From Bugula neritina (taxonomy: Eukaryota; Bryozoa; Gymnolaemata; Cheilostomatida; Bugulidae), in contig OZ037770.1 in the NCBI GenBank assembly GCA_964035545.1, forward strand, positions 1,907,501 through 1,971,500: a stretch of DNA of 64,000 bases, given 5' to 3'. Numbering within the stretch: position 1 is the first letter of the stretch; each line of letters begins with the position of its first letter. The notes beneath the pieces are model-generated. The model was given only the letters and a program-made list of their open reading frames with translations. It was not told the origin of the DNA and ran no database searches. The translations under genes and the position numbers were made by a program. Positions 11,700 through 23,879 of this stretch are shown piece after piece.

Positions 11700-12171
11700 A
11701 AACTACCAAATAACTACTGCAACAATAACCTTAGTCAGCCCCATTTTTCTATTACTGCAACTGAAGACATCACTGTACTTCATGAGTAGTTGAGCTAGTA
11801 CTTGGCGTTCACTACTACTCGTACAGTTGCCACACGCTCCACCATACAAGTCAGCCAAGTGCTCCGGGACTGCTCCTCAACTGGCACAATGGGGGTTTCC
11901 CTTAGTGTTGACCACTGTTTCTAGTGCCAGCCCCACATCCGCTTCCTGGACGGAGTGGTACTTCTCCATCAGCACCGAGCCGATAATTGGACAGGTTCCG
12001 TGAATGGGTTGATACACTGCATGAAGAGCTCTCTCTGACATGGCCTGATCACAGATGCGTTCAGGTAGCATGATAACGGGTAAAAAAGAATACATGATTC
12101 GTCAGCCAATGTACTATGTGCACCTTCGTACGGTTCAAGGCTTGCTCGCTCTCAGGCGGAAAGAGTGTCAA
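11700..12171 (-). pseudogene. Inverted gypsy fragment: rest of retropepsin and protease-RT linker
   Basis: On the reverse strand from 12171 downward, the frame shows the flap region of a gypsy protease (STLADES), then the LPVIMLPERICDQAM stretch, and then a linker that ends with YSDVFSCSNRKMGLT, the usual spacer just before the RT domain of gypsy polyproteins. A stop codon and at least two frameshifts make it non-functional. Its beginning fits the protease that breaks off at 10693. Confidence 0.7.
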
Positions 12172-12231
12172 CACAGGATAATTAAGGGCAACCTTATAGC
12201 TGCAACTGCCTTGCTGAGGTTTGCATTGTAA
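12172..12231 (-). mobile_element. CACAGG-ended MITE, left-end fragment
   Basis: Sixty bases match the end of the MITE that reads CACAGGATAATTAAGGGCAA (one change in the terminal repeat) up to TTTGCATTGTAA, after which BEL/Pao sequence begins. With the fragment at 14745-14922 it has the right orientation to be the two ends of one copy whose middle was replaced by the BEL/Pao insertion. Confidence 0.75.
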
Positions 12232-14219
12232 ACCAATCACCGTCTATTATACCAGCTACTCCACGTCAACCAATAATTTACACACCCCAGCCTCCAGAAC
12301 AAAACATACTGCAACCTCACATTATTCCATCGGCACCTGTAGCATCTACAAACCCTTTCTTACAGTTCATGATGCCTCTACCATCCACAAATCCTTTCGT
12401 ACAGTCCACCGAAATCTCAAGGAATGTTCTCCAGCCTGCTTATCAAAGCTCTATTACTACCTCCAGCCACCAACGGCAACCTGCCTTCACACCTGATGAT
12501 TACGCTGAAAGTATCAACCTAGTTAGGCAACGTCCATTAGAACCACCCATGTTTTTGAGCAATACACAGAAATACCAGAAGTGGAAGATGGCTTTCAATG
12601 AGGGTTTTAACATGTCAAAAGTTCTCCATGAGTCAAACACGTAAGCAAAGACAAAAACCCAAGACATCATTAAAAAACCTGTAATTCCAAAGAGGACATT
12701 TGCTCCACAGTAATCTAAGGTGCACATTCATTCATGTATATTCTGCAAAATGGGCAATCACAAAACTGCTGTTTGTGGGAAGCTAAACCTTCTGCCATTT
12801 TTCGACGCTCATAAGTTCATAAAAGGCAAACGCCTTTGCTATGCCTGTTTAGATGGTAACCACATTGCCAGGGAATGTGGATCCCCGGCTGTCTGCAATA
12901 CCTGCAAAGAAAAGCACCCATCTTCTCTCCATAAAATGCATCAATACCCCAGAAACCTAACGACATTCAATGATTCAAACAAGCAACCCACCATAAAACC
13001 AGATTACCAGTAAAACCCAGAAAGACAAAGCTGTCAACAAAATGCATCAGATAAACGACAAACATCACCCTCACCAAACAAACTCAGTCCCTTTGTCAAA
13101 CCAGTCAATTGTGGCTCTACGAAATAGCCTCCAACAGTAAGTCTGTCATATCACAGTTACCAAGGAGCGAGTGTGCAAACACACTTGCCACACTAGATCT
13201 CACCTTCGATTCATTACCTCAAGAACAATCACTCCGTGTCTTGTGGGATACTGAGCAAGATCAATTCAAGATCATTCCAGCATCGCCCCATTATCAAACC
13301 GGACACTAGGAAACTGCTTAACTACACATTTGCTGACGCCAGTACAGTGAGCTATGATCACGGCACATACCTTCGACTAGTCAACGTGGCAAAGTAAGTG
13401 CATGTTGCACTGCTTTCAGGTAAAGCCCAAGTCGCACCAATGATACAAGTTTCATGACTCAAGCTTCAGGCAGCAGCAAGTGCTGTCAGATTGGTCACAA
13501 AATATATTAAAGAACTTGACATTTCAAACATCAGCACACACTTCTATTTTGACTCCACTGTTGTTCTTGACCATATAAGTAATACTGCTGACCGTTTTCA
13601 CACATATGTTGCAAAAAGAGTAGAAACAATACAGCACCTTTCAGATCCTGACCACTGGAGATACGTTGCAACTGCAGAAAACCCAGCTCACCACAGTTTT
13701 AGAGGTGCCAATGTCAAAGAAATAGGCTGATCTCACTGTCTTAGTGGTCTTCAATTTCCCAGGACTAAACCTAGTATCTTACCCACACAGCCTTGGGTGT
13801 ACATAAGCCCTAAAGATGTGGAGGTAAAACAGTCATCATTGTCATTCATTTCATAAACAGTTCCCATTTCTCTCGATAAACGCTTGGAAAAGTTATCTGA
13901 CTAGAAGAGAGCAGTCAGAGCAATTGCCACAATTCAAAAGCACCTAAGCAAAAATGCCCAGTTCAATTTTCAAAAGGCCAAACAAACTATTCTTCAACTC
14001 ATTCATGCAGCATATTTTTCAAATGAGATCGCCGTGCTCAAGGCATCTCAGACTCCGAAAAAAAAATCTAGTTGTCTGACAATGCTAGATTTATTATTAA
14101 ACTCAAGAGGTCTGTTTTGTATTGGTGGGAAATTTCAAGAATGTATCACCCTGTCACATGATAAGAAGCACCCTATCATCTTACCCAAATCTGCACATGT
14201 GTCAGTTTACTTCATTTAG
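12232..14219 (+). mobile_element. Degenerate BEL/Pao LTR retrotransposon
   Basis: Ordered fragments of a Pao-type polyprotein are visible. Two zinc knuckles sit at 12720-12950 (CIFCKMGNHKTAVC, CYACLDGNHIAREC) with a following CNTCKEKHPSSLH, a combination typical of BEL/Pao gag. RT-end sequence is at 13190-13270 (SLRVLWDTEQDQFKI). The RNase H-like segment is at 13491-13730 (FYFDSTVVLDHISNTADRFH, then VAKRVETIQ). The integrase zinc-binding region is at 14034-14219 (KKHPIILPKSAHV). Many stops and deletions separate them. I did not find LTRs, which suggests that the copy was truncated before or after it interrupted the MITE. Confidence 0.8.
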
Positions 14220-14395
14220 TACACACCAGCAAATTATGACCTAACATTAAAGTTTGCTCCAAATCCATTGAAATTTACTGTACATGGTATTTTTATGTGC
14301 TGGTTTTAATTACGCATAACAGCAAAGGCTGGGAGGGGATTCCCCAACATTAAAGCACAGGTCATTGTCATATGCACTTAATATTCTATATGCAC

Positions 14396-14618
14396 GGACC
14401 GTTACGAAAAAACCGTAACGGTCCGTAACCAAAACTAGCTGAATAATTAGGGAAAAACGTGGGAAATGAAACAAAATTAAAAAGAACTTTGATTATTTAA
14501 GTGTATTTATTGGTGCTTAACTAGTTTTGGCCAAAAAACCATGCTCATTACCAGCTAAATTGTGAAAAATAGCTAAAAACTGAAGATTTCGAGTGTGTAC
14601 TAAATTAAGTAAAATGAC
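14396..14618. mobile_element. Half copy of a palindromic (foldback) element
   Basis: A hairpin tip (GGACCGTTACG...CGTAACGGTCC) at about 14396-14424 is followed by one arm ending in TTAAGTAAAATGAC at 14618. The arm matches the right arm of the complete palindrome at 49432-49850. The left arm is missing here. Confidence 0.7.
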
Positions 14619-14744
14619 CCACATACGACTGCTAATAATTAGCCATCATCACTCACTTCCTGCTCACCAAGGTCTAGGACCTACACTAGATCAGAATAGA
14701 TCTCATGGTTTCTGACTAGTAAATGTCAAGTCTAACGTCTTGAA

Positions 14745-14922
14745 ATAGTAACGCAGCCCTAATGAAGCTTGCTGCTTATTGGTTGTAGTTTAATCTTAGG
14801 CTAAACAATTACAAGTAGACAACACGCATGCAACCCGCAGAGCAATATTATGCAAGAACCTGAACTACATTTTGAGAGAAATGTATGATATTCTTAGTGA
14901 GGATGCCCTTAACTATCCTGTG
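14745..14922 (-). mobile_element. CACAGG-ended MITE, right-end fragment
   Basis: Matches the last 180 bp of the MITE, from AACGCAGCCCTAATGAAG to the terminal repeat TGCCCTTAACTATCCTGTG at 14904-14922. Gypsy RT sequence begins directly to the right, with TA as the flanking dinucleotide. Confidence 0.8.
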
Positions 14923-14929
14923 TAGTTCT

Positions 14930-16540
14930 GATGCTCAGGACAAAGCAGCATTCATCACCCATGAAAAGCTCTGGAATTGGAAAGTACTGCCATTAAGGCT
15001 TACATATGCCCCGGCAACCTTCCAACGACTCATGGATAAGGTCCTCAGTCAATAACACTAAAACACCATATTAATCTATCTGGATGACGTCACTGTTATC
15101 TCCCCAGACTTTGCAATTTATGTCAGTCGTCTGCGGCAGATCTTTGACCGCCTCCAGGCAACTGGACTAAAGTTGAAACCCTCCAAGTGTGCACTCCTGC
15201 TGCCAGAAGTCGCGTACCTAGGCCTTGTAGTTGGCGGTGACAGGGGTTGCTACTAACCCGGAGAAGGTGCAAGCTGTGAAGGAGTAGACTGTTCTTTGCA
15301 ACCTCCCTGAGTTGTGGGCATTTCTGTGCCTGGTAGGCCTAGTCTGGTATCAGCAGTACATACCTTGGTTTGCAGAGGTGGCTCGGCCTTTGAATCGGCT
15401 AACTGGCAAGATGGTCTGGTGGTAGTGAACACATGAGGAGCAGCAGGCATTCGACCACCTCAAGCAACGGCTAATAGAGACGCCAATTCTGGCATATCCT
15501 GATCAAGCCAAAGAGGACATCCTGGAGAAGGACGCCAGCGACCACAGCGTGGGAGTTGTACTGTCTCAAGTCCGGAGTGGAAGTGAGGTAGTTGTAGCCT
15601 ACCACAGCAAGCTTCTCTCGACTGCCGAGAAAAACTACTGCATTACTAGAAAGAAGCGCCTAGCAATAGTCAAGCACTTTCGACCATATCTGTATGGAAG
15701 AGCGTTTAGGTTACGGACAGACAAAACATCACTGATTAGCTGTGTAAATGTGCAGAGTTTTTGAGCCATCTGGCTCATTAGCTGGAGATTCTAGCTGAGT
15801 TCTCCTACCGGAAAGCAGGGGAAGTCTGATTACCCATGTCGTCGGCCAGTGGAGGACTGCAAGCAATGCCTGCAGATTGAGAAGCGAGACAGGGGGCCCG
15901 TTCGCCTTAGAAAACCTGAGAAAACCACTGGCCAACGCTGGCTGTATGCTGATCGACCTTGGCAGGTAGTGGCGGTGGACCTCCTCGGGCCTATGCTGTT
16001 TTCCACCAGAGGGAACATCTGGATACTGGTGCTCACAGACCATTTCACTCGGTGTGCAGACACCCTGGTTATTCCAAATGTGTCGGCCCCACGGTGGCCC
16101 AGGCCCTGGATCAGTATGTATTCTGCTACTTCGAACTATCGGAGCAGATATATATATAAACCAGGGTGCCCACTTCCAGTCCCAGCTCATGAGAGACCTC
16201 AGCCCGACATCGGGGTGAATCAGAGTTGGACCAAGTCCCCAGTACATGATTACGTAGGGAAGCTGGTGGAGATCATGGGCAGGGCCCATGATGCATTGCG
16301 GGAGAAGCAATGGCAGATCCGAACAGAGGACTCTGAAAAGCCACTCTATACCAAGAAGGGGCTGGGTCTAGATGGTAAACTATACTAGGCAACGCGGCCA
16401 GTCAGCTAAGTTTTAGCCCAAGTTTGTGAGTCCCTACTGTGTGGTGGAGGTGATGCGTAACCGCACGTATCATGAGGAACACTCTGGGCAAGTTACAGTC
16501 CAGGGCGAGCAGCGCTTGAAATCATACCATGCCAGGTAAT
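14930..16540 (+). mobile_element. Gypsy pol fragment: RT, RNase H, integrase
   Basis: Translation in changing frames gives, in order: RT palm from 14940 (PLRLTYAPATFQRLM, then the active-site strand LIYLDDV at 15070-15090), the connection region (LKPSKCALL), RNase H at 15520-15750 (EKDASDHSVG, then YHSKLLSTAEKNY and FRPYLYGR) and the integrase core at 15850-16390 (DRPWQVVAVDLLGPM, then ILVLTDHFTRCADT). Multiple stops and frameshifts show that it is dead. Together with gag at 9390 and the protease pieces it probably made one element before MITE insertions, an inversion and a BEL/Pao insertion broke it up. Confidence 0.8.
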
Positions 16541-17260
16541 TGGTAAATATTGGAGTTGTTCGAGACTGCCCTACCCTCTCTCCAAGATTACCGAATAGAT
16601 CAGGGCGTGAGATCAGTCATTCTTTGTGGTTCATCACTGCCTCCAGTTTCTCACAGGGCACCTTCTAGGCAAAGGTCGAATTTCAGCATCGGTAAGATTG
16701 GCCAGTCACTAACCCCGCCACTAACCACAGAAACATATCAATAGACAATGTAACAGTTCTAAATCATTCATTTAAAGGAATCCACCATTGAAAAGTAGCC
16801 GAAGCTCTCTGCATTGGACAATTAAAACCGCAACTTAATAAACAAGATTACTCCATACCACTAAAACTATATCAATAGCTCCACACTACTCAACTCTCAC
16901 ATAGTTTCACTAGTCCATGTTGTTTTTATATTTGGATAATTATTTTTTTGTCAACTCTAATTTATTTGTTATGCAAAGAAATCAGTACAATTTTTGACTT
17001 GCGTAATATATAAAATAAGATTATCTCCCTCATTTCCAATAATTTACAATAACTGCCAGTCTCTATTCTTTCTGCCATGCATAGTGTTTGACGTATTGTC
17101 ATAATTTTTGAATTTCGATCATTCATTGCTACTCTGAAGATGGGTACAATGGTGCCCGAAGTATCAGTATAATTACTTTGCTTAATAAAGTAATAAATCA
17201 ACAATGTTTCTCGTATACTCATTTATAATTAAATTACTAGCTTGTATAAAGATATATTTA
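16541..17260. other. Intronic spacer
   Basis: Possible 3' untranslated remains of the gypsy element up to about 16900, then AT-rich sequence. I see no supported gene. Confidence 0.35.
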
Positions 17261-17455
<195 letters not shown>

Positions 17456-17542
17456 TTCTAGACTATTTATTATTTAAAATTTGATGTATGCATTACAATA
17501 TATTGATTATGTAGCCCTACTAGACTGATAATATATCTTCAC

Positions 17543-17593
17543 CTGTTTTTTTCGTTCCCCAGGCATTTCTTCGAACTCCTCTCTTCCCAATAC
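17543..17593 (-). CDS. Micro-exon (17 codons) of the unidentified minus-strand gene
   Basis: Reverse strand: acceptor CTGTTTCAG, then 51 nt encoding VLGREEFEEMPGERKKQ, then donor CAGGTGAAG. It is phase 0 at both sides, like its neighbours, and has an even charge distribution. The short length and good splice sites on both sides, only 90 bp from the next exon, support it. Confidence 0.65.
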
Positions 17594-17682
17594 CTGAAAC
17601 AGTTAATGGAAGGAACGCTGTTTTTTCTAATTATTGTGTTTTAGAAGTGATTTTCAATTATTTTTTTATAGATCACACAAAC

Positions 17683-17781
17683 CTCTTCTTCATTAATTAT
17701 TTGTTGATGATGTGGATCATGAACTGTTTGGTGAGCAATACTATAATTTGTTCTATAACTTCCATCATCAAAAACCTCAAC
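17683..17781 (-). CDS. Exon (33 codons) of the unidentified minus-strand gene
   Basis: Reverse strand: acceptor TTGTAG, 99 nt encoding a segment that begins VEVFDDGSYRTNYSIAHQ and ends in INEEE, then donor GAGGTTTGT. It enters and leaves in phase 0. The FDDGSYRTNY stretch looks like a beta-rich small domain. The family was not recognised. Confidence 0.65.
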
Positions 17782-18349
17782 CTACAATCAGTCAGTTATA
17801 ATTAATTTATATGTTTTTCACCTAAGTTTTGTGTTAAACATATTTATTTTACTGCATGAGCGAGAAATATTATGCAATACATAGCAACATCTTATTTTAT
17901 AGGAGTGATGTATAATTGTTTTATAGTATATTTACATAATACAGATGTTTTAGGGCAAAGTTTTCATATTGAATTGTGCAAATAAATTGTGTTATTTTTT
18001 GCAATTTTAACTATATCATACATCAAAGCTGAATTTTATCAAACACTTTTTATACTGTAATTTTGTTTAAATGCCACTAGTATTCACCAACTTACTTTGT
18101 TATAGGCTCTTATGACATAATTTTTTAAATGTTATAGTTTGAATATAGCTTTCATCATCCTAGTATGGAGTGCCAAATGGTCAAAATATTGCTTACTATT
18201 GCACGGCAATGCTTATAATAAAGTATCTAGCCAATATTCTTTCTTATACGCTCACATAATGCCTTCATATAGGTTTATAATTTCCTCTCATATATCCTTG
18301 TTATTTGTGCACTACAGCTGTATTAAAAATCCACATTAAAAAGTCAGAA

Positions 18350-19030
18350 CGCGTGTACCAGCAAATCAAACTCATTCACCCTCCACCTAAACCTGAAGTT
18401 GTTTGATCAATTAAAAAATCATCTGTCCTTGCCTCAGACTTTACTTATCTATAGAAAGCACTGTTTCATGTACGGCCAAACTAGATAAAGAGCTATGAAG
18501 CAGACTAGGCAAAGCAAGTGTGGCTTACGGAAAGTTGCCGCCAAGACTCTGGGACATGTATCTATCAGGGTAAAGTGTAAAGTCTACAGAACGGTGGTGC
18601 TCTCAAGTTTGCTATATGCATGGAGCAGAAACATGGACAATATACAGGACACAGGTGGAGAAGCTAAGTGCTTTCATGATAAGGCAATTGAGAGACACGT
18701 TGGCTGTAAAGTGGTATGACAGAATTGCAAATGAAGAAATATTAGGATGTGCCAATTTGCCAAGCATGACTGACATCCTTATAGAAAAGAGCCTGAAATG
18801 GCTAGGCCATGTGCACAGGATGGAGCATAGCCAGCTCCCAAGACAATTGCTCTATTCTCAGCTGAAAGACAGCAAACGAAATACAGGGCGACCTAGACTC
18901 AGACTTAAAGATGTTGCTAAGAGGAATATGAAATAGAGAGCAATAAACTTGAGTTCCTGGAAACAGCGTTGCATGGAGAGCTGCAACCAAATCTAAGCCG
19001 AGTCCATAAAACAGTCATAGTCATATCAAC
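18350..19030 (+). mobile_element. 5'-truncated LINE copy (RT C-terminal part)
   Basis: Aligns with 4700-5400, the 3' part of the first LINE, with few differences. The frame at 18616-18936 reads the post-RT region with LPSMTDILIEKSLKWLGHVH and RMEHSQLPRQLLYSQL. 5' truncation is the usual result of target-primed reverse transcription. The 3' end runs into a GATA/GGAT microsatellite. Confidence 0.85.
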
Positions 19031-19046
19031 TGACTGCAAGAGAAAG

Positions 19047-19206
19047 AGATAGATAGATAGATGGATGGATGGATGGATGGATGGATGGATGGATGGATGG
19101 ATGGATGGATGGATGGATGGATGGATGGATGGATGGATGGATGGATGGATGGATGGATGGATGGATGGATAGATAGATAGATAGAGAGCGAGAGAGAGAG
19201 AGAGAG
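19047..19206. repeat. (GATA)n(GGAT)n(GA)n microsatellite
   Basis: AGAT units, then about 27 GGAT units, then AGAT and GA units, directly after the LINE 3' end. It may have grown from the tail of the LINE copy, although the first LINE copy has only a short GA run there. Confidence 0.95.
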
Positions 19207-19403
19207 CTGAATTAAAAAGCAAATATTTAGCTTTTCAGCTCTTTATTTAATAAAAGTTTTCACCTACAATTATTTGTAAACTTTTAACCTGCATTATCCG
19301 GACCACTTATAAAAACTTGTTATAAGCATCCTAGCCTTAAGTTGCGTTTATACCTCTGCTGAAAAAAGTACCAGGTTTAAGTTAATAATGCTTGCCCGGG
19401 TAC

Positions 19404-19674
19404 CCCTTTATAGTCAAACTGAAACTCGTTGAAATCATATTGATGCGGATTCTCACTTTCTAAAATTGAAATTTGACTCACATAATTGCTATTTAATGCC
19501 TTTTGTAAACGTCGTGAATCAATGAAGTGGACAGCATAAAATCGATAGTTGAGTGGGCGGCCAAATTGAATTTCTGACTGAAAACGGTGAAGGTATAAAG
19601 GCAACTTCACTTTTGGCCTCTTTGAATAGTCTTTGTTTTTAGTGGTCACAAACTTAACATAATAACCATAAATA
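19404..19674 (-). CDS. Probable exon (90 codons) of the unidentified minus-strand gene
   Basis: Reverse strand: acceptor GACACAG, then an open frame starting IYGYYVKFVTTKNKDYSK with LNYRFYAVHFIDSRRLQKAL further on. The frame stays open past a possible donor (AAAGGG/GTACCC at 19403-19404) to a stop at 19377-19379. If the weak donor is used, it joins in phase 0 to the exon at 17683-17781. If not, this is a terminal exon of another gene. Aromatic/basic composition, no signal peptide, not recognised. Confidence 0.55.
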
Positions 19675-20416
19675 CTGTGTCAGCAAGAGACCAAAGGTCA
19701 GTACAAAATTAGCTTTTTAACTTTAGATTTTGTTGTATAAAACCCTGTAATCTATATTAAAATTTACAAAATTTTACAAAATTTTTGTATTCTATACACT
19801 AATAATATTTTTCACCACCTACATTTATTGTCTTTGTTTGTATTTTGTTTCTGTATTAATATAATTTGTCAAACTTACTTTATCTAAGTTTCACAGTCTA
19901 TTAAATCTGCAATAAAGAACAATAAACAAGCTCTATGCAGTACACTGACTTAGCACAATTAAATCCAGTACAGTGAAACCTCGACCAGAGTGAAATATTC
20001 TATAATTGCGATGAAATATATTAATGAATACCAGGCAGAAGCAGTTGCCACTAATGTTGTCTGCTCCCATGAGTGCAATTCATGGGAGACTCTGCAAGCT
20101 GGCAAGAGAAGTCAGTTGTGACCCTTGCTGTTGCTTCACGAGCTGAGTGTAGTTGATAAAGACCTTCTACATCTCACTTTCAAATAGTAATAATTTGACA
20201 TTCTTTTCACAGCAGTGCTAGCAATGTGACAATTAAGATGGAATTTGACAACTAGCCACTTTGAACCACTCTAAAATAAGTTTAATTATTTAGGCGTAGT
20301 TGAAAGCTACATAGCATTTCTTGTTGATTGCCTTTCTCTTTCAATATGAAAAAGCATGTGAAACTATTAGCACCAATGTGATTAACAAAATATGTTGTGT
20401 AGAATACTTGTACGTG

Positions 20417-20765
20417 TGTTGTAATTTGCACAATTACTATGCGTGGATTTTGCTTGCGTATTCAGTACTCGTTTCTAACTAGTAACTACTAGGGTAGTAG
20501 CCGTATAATAGTCTTTATTATCCACAATAAACACGATACAAACATTACACTAATTCACAATGTAACAATAGCCATCTGATAATACGTGTGTACACTTAGA
20601 GTCCTTGCTCACAACAACGTGATAACTGCTAGCTAACGCAGGAACTGTCACTTGATCGGAAGCTCATCTTCTGGTCCTTCGCATAGAATACTATTATTTG
20701 ACTTTTAGTATTCCCCAAACGGAGAGGAGATGATTCCACATTATTATACTACGTAACCCATTACA
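20417..20765 (-). mobile_element. Solo-LTR-like repeat, family 2
   Basis: About 349 bp, on the reverse strand starting TGTAATGGGTTACG and ending AATTACAACA. It matches the inverted copy at 26952-27295. The flanks CGTG and CCTG fit a 4-bp target duplication with one change. It contains a TTATTATCC/GGATAATAA block that could be a polyadenylation region. There is no coding sequence. Confidence 0.6.
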
Positions 20766-21115
20766 CCTGTTACATCCTTCCATTTGAAGGGAGAAAGCGT
20801 ACAGGGTTATGGCTATGTTGTGGTTGGAGTTATGGCATCATAACTTTTAGTATGGATGTAGCTTAGCAATAACTATGAACTGCATGAATGCACATGTGAA
20901 CAGCTGGGGACTTGTGATTCTAGAGTGAATCTGGTAAAGTGGGATTTTCTTACACTGATTTTGTGCAACACCCCTCAATACACCCACATAATGATTGCAT
21001 TTGGAACTGTTTGCATATCAAATAAAGCCACAACCATAGGCTTGTGCAAACCACACAGTGCTATTAAAGTGGAAACACAGTGACTAAGTGCATGACGTAG
21101 AATATAACGTTAAAT
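20766..21115. other. Spacer
   Basis: I see no gene or repeat in this stretch. Confidence 0.35.
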
Positions 21116-21212
21116 AGACCATGTAAAACTCAGCCAATCAGCGAAGTGTACCAGGTCAATATTCTACCATTGTAACTGATATAAAATTCTGCAAGTTCAA
21201 TTGCAAAATGCA

Positions 21213-21968
21213 CACAGGATAGTTAAGGGCAACCTTTTAGCTGCAACTGCCTTGCTGAGGTTTGCATTGTAATCATATAAGAATTCAGTACCAGTAAAAT
21301 AAAATCTCACCTAATTGTGCTAGAGTCAAAATTTAAAAACTATGTTGTAGATCTTCTTTTTCTCCAGTGTAAGTTTTTTGGAAATTTCAATTTTCATTTT
21401 TTTTGCGAAGTTATAGACAAAAAACTGCCCAATTTTGGCCAATTTTGCCTGAAAAGCTGACTTTTCAGTACCAGTAAAATATCTCAGCAGCAAAGCATGA
21501 TATCTGAATAAAAATTGCACTGCTGGAATCCTGAGATATTTCTCCAGTGTAAGTTTTTTTCTTTTTTTAATAACTCTGCTAGATTGCTCATAAATTGGTG
21601 ATTTATACACTGAAAATGCCATATTTTCTCATAAGAAACTAGCAACGCGCAGCGCTTCACGCTTCACTGAGCACGTAGGGATGAGAAGATATTGGCGCCT
21701 ACATAATAATTACAGGCTAGCTAGCTGGCAGGCTATAATGAATAGCTTGCTTTGTACTTTGTTTATGTAGCACCGATAATGGAATGTTGATAGATAACGC
21801 AGCCCTAACGAAGGTTGCTGCTTATTGGTTGTAGTTTAATCTTAGGCTAAACAATTACAAGTAGGCAACACGCATGCCACCTACAGAGCAATATTATTCA
21901 AGAACCCGAACTACATTTTGAGAGAAATTTATGATATTCTTAGTGAGGATGCCCTTAACTATCCTGTG
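21213..21968 (-). mobile_element. CACAGG-ended MITE, copy 3 (inside a transposon terminus)
   Basis: Full 756-bp copy with perfect terminal repeats, flanked by CA on both sides. The matching empty site is the other terminus of the host transposon at 25451-25645, where the sequence reads straight through with one CA. Internal open frame at 21326-21622. Confidence 0.95.
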
Positions 21969-22872
21969 CATGCTTCTAAAAGCTAGTTGTGCAACTTTTT
22001 TCCATGCATTATTTAATTTCATATCTTAAATTGATGACTCTGGAAATGATTTTTTAAAATGTCTAAATTAAGTGTTTATAAAATACAATTTAAAATTGCA
22101 TGTCTGAAAAAATGAACTGGTAGACCTTTGCAACTTAAGGCCAATAATTACATAACTGCCAGCTTAGTAGTTAAATTTGTTGTTGCAGCTTGAATGGGTT
22201 ATTGTTTAGCATTGAAAGCTTGTAGTAAACGGCTGTGAATTTCGTACATGACTTTGGTTGGCTGGTTTTTGAATGGCTCTTTAGTATACGCATGTGGATG
22301 GCTGGGTAATGTAGACTCCGCCTACATCTAGCTAATGTACAGTAGCCAATCCACAGTAGTATTACAAAAATTCTGTTTAACAAATGAAATATTCTGGTCA
22401 TTTGTTTTGTACTTTACAATAGTAAATATTCTATTCAACTAGAATTTTATTGTATGTAAGCCATGGGAACTACTAAGAGGTTAAATCAACCACCCATATA
22501 CTGGTAATATTCTAGCTCGCATTAATAGCAATACCACACCATATAAATATACACATGTATAAGCTATTATGTGCAGCTTATGAATGCTGAAATGACCCCA
22601 TTTCTTACCTTCAATTTTAAAAAAATTGTATTACATATTCTACCACTTTTGCACCAAGAATTTGCTTTCTCTTAAATTTTGAAAATAGTAGTCAGTTTCT
22701 GCAGTAATAAACGTAAGCTTTCAAATAAACTATAAATATATGAAATTTTAGTGTGGCAACAATGTAATTTATTTATTGTTATGATGACAAATTACAAGAA
22801 TATTATATAAAAGGTAGATATAGATTTCTAGTAAAATGGGGGGGGGGAAGTGACACATTTTTACTTCATATT

Positions 22873-23457
22873 CTAAATTTCATAAGTCACTAATGGTGGC
22901 TGTAGATTACAGAGAGCACAGCAGACTATCATAATTTTGTCTAATAGAGGTGCCAAAACCAAGTTCACATCTCCAGGACCATTTAAAATATTGAACTCTT
23001 TTATTCTTTTGATTGCTCTTTCGACATGGATTCGAAGGTCAACAATCAATTTTGTTTGCAATAACTGCATTTTAGTCATTTGCAAATGGCCTCTTTTCCC
23101 AGGTGGTATGGCCAACTTGGCTCCAGCGCCTATAAGTTTTTTTTCAATAAGAAAGCCTCTGTCTGCCAAGACCACATCACCTGAGTTTATAAAGTCTAAA
23201 AACCCAGAGTCATTAACTACACATTTGTCTGAGGCTCTACCTCCCATTCCATGCGAAATGAAGCAGATAGTGCCCCTGGGTGTAATTGCAACCAAATACT
23301 TGATGGTGTTGGTCTTTTTATACTCATGTTAAAGATTGAGCCAGCTTTGATTGAGGCTTGCAAATGAATATTTCTGTGCAGTCTATAATGCACCTAATGT
23401 TAGCATATTGGCTTTGAAAGCTCGGAGGAATGTTCAGCTTCTCTCTCGGTAGAAAAA
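22873..23457 (-). pseudogene. DDE_Tnp_4 transposase remnant (ISL2EU/Harbinger-related)
   Basis: Reverse strand, after a possible acceptor at 23458: a segment with ANIRCIIDCTEIFI (first catalytic Asp region of DDE_Tnp_4), then a one-base frameshift near 23330 (frame A stops, frame B takes over), then a 140-codon open stretch with HEYKKTNTIKYLVAITP, the second Asp in VVLADRGFLI, and the Glu-containing helix RIHVERAIKRIKEF, ending in CALCNLQPPLV. This is the usual D-D-E layout and C-terminus of the family. The N-terminal DNA-binding part was not identified. The frameshift makes it inactive unless that position is a sequencing error. Confidence 0.85.
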
Positions 23458-23879
23458 CTATTAGAATGAAATTTAAATTATGATTCAAATTATATATGTA
23501 TGTGCTAAATAAATTGTGTGCTTAGTTGTATTCATTTAGCAGTTTTTACCCTCTGGTAAGTGGCTTCAGTTATATTTTGAAACAACTATGAAGTTCAAGA
23601 ACTGCTAGTTGAAGGCTTAACCCAATATATCACCATTCAAACAGAATGTAATGTGTGTCAACATGTGTTACATAATACTGTAACAGTACATAATAAGCTA
23701 GTTGTATGAATACATGCTTTGAATAAAGTCTTGGGTTTAAGCAAATACTGTGGACAAACAATTATTACTTCATTTTATAATTATACTATAACCATAACCA
23801 TTATTATTTCTAGAATAGCATTTAATGAAGTTTGTGAATAAGTGAAACTAGTAACAAGTGTAAACCATTTTAGTTTTAA

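Noticed and set aside
15729-16310. 193-codon minus-strand frame
   Set aside because: Antisense of the gypsy integrase fragment; only the plus strand shows family motifs.
18917-19222. 101-codon frame with Ser-Ile-His-Pro repeats
   Set aside because: It reads the GGAT tetranucleotide array on the minus strand and has no other support.
22937-23332. 131-codon plus-strand frame
   Set aside because: It is the antisense of the DDE_Tnp_4 transposase remnant, which has clear catalytic motifs on the minus strand.
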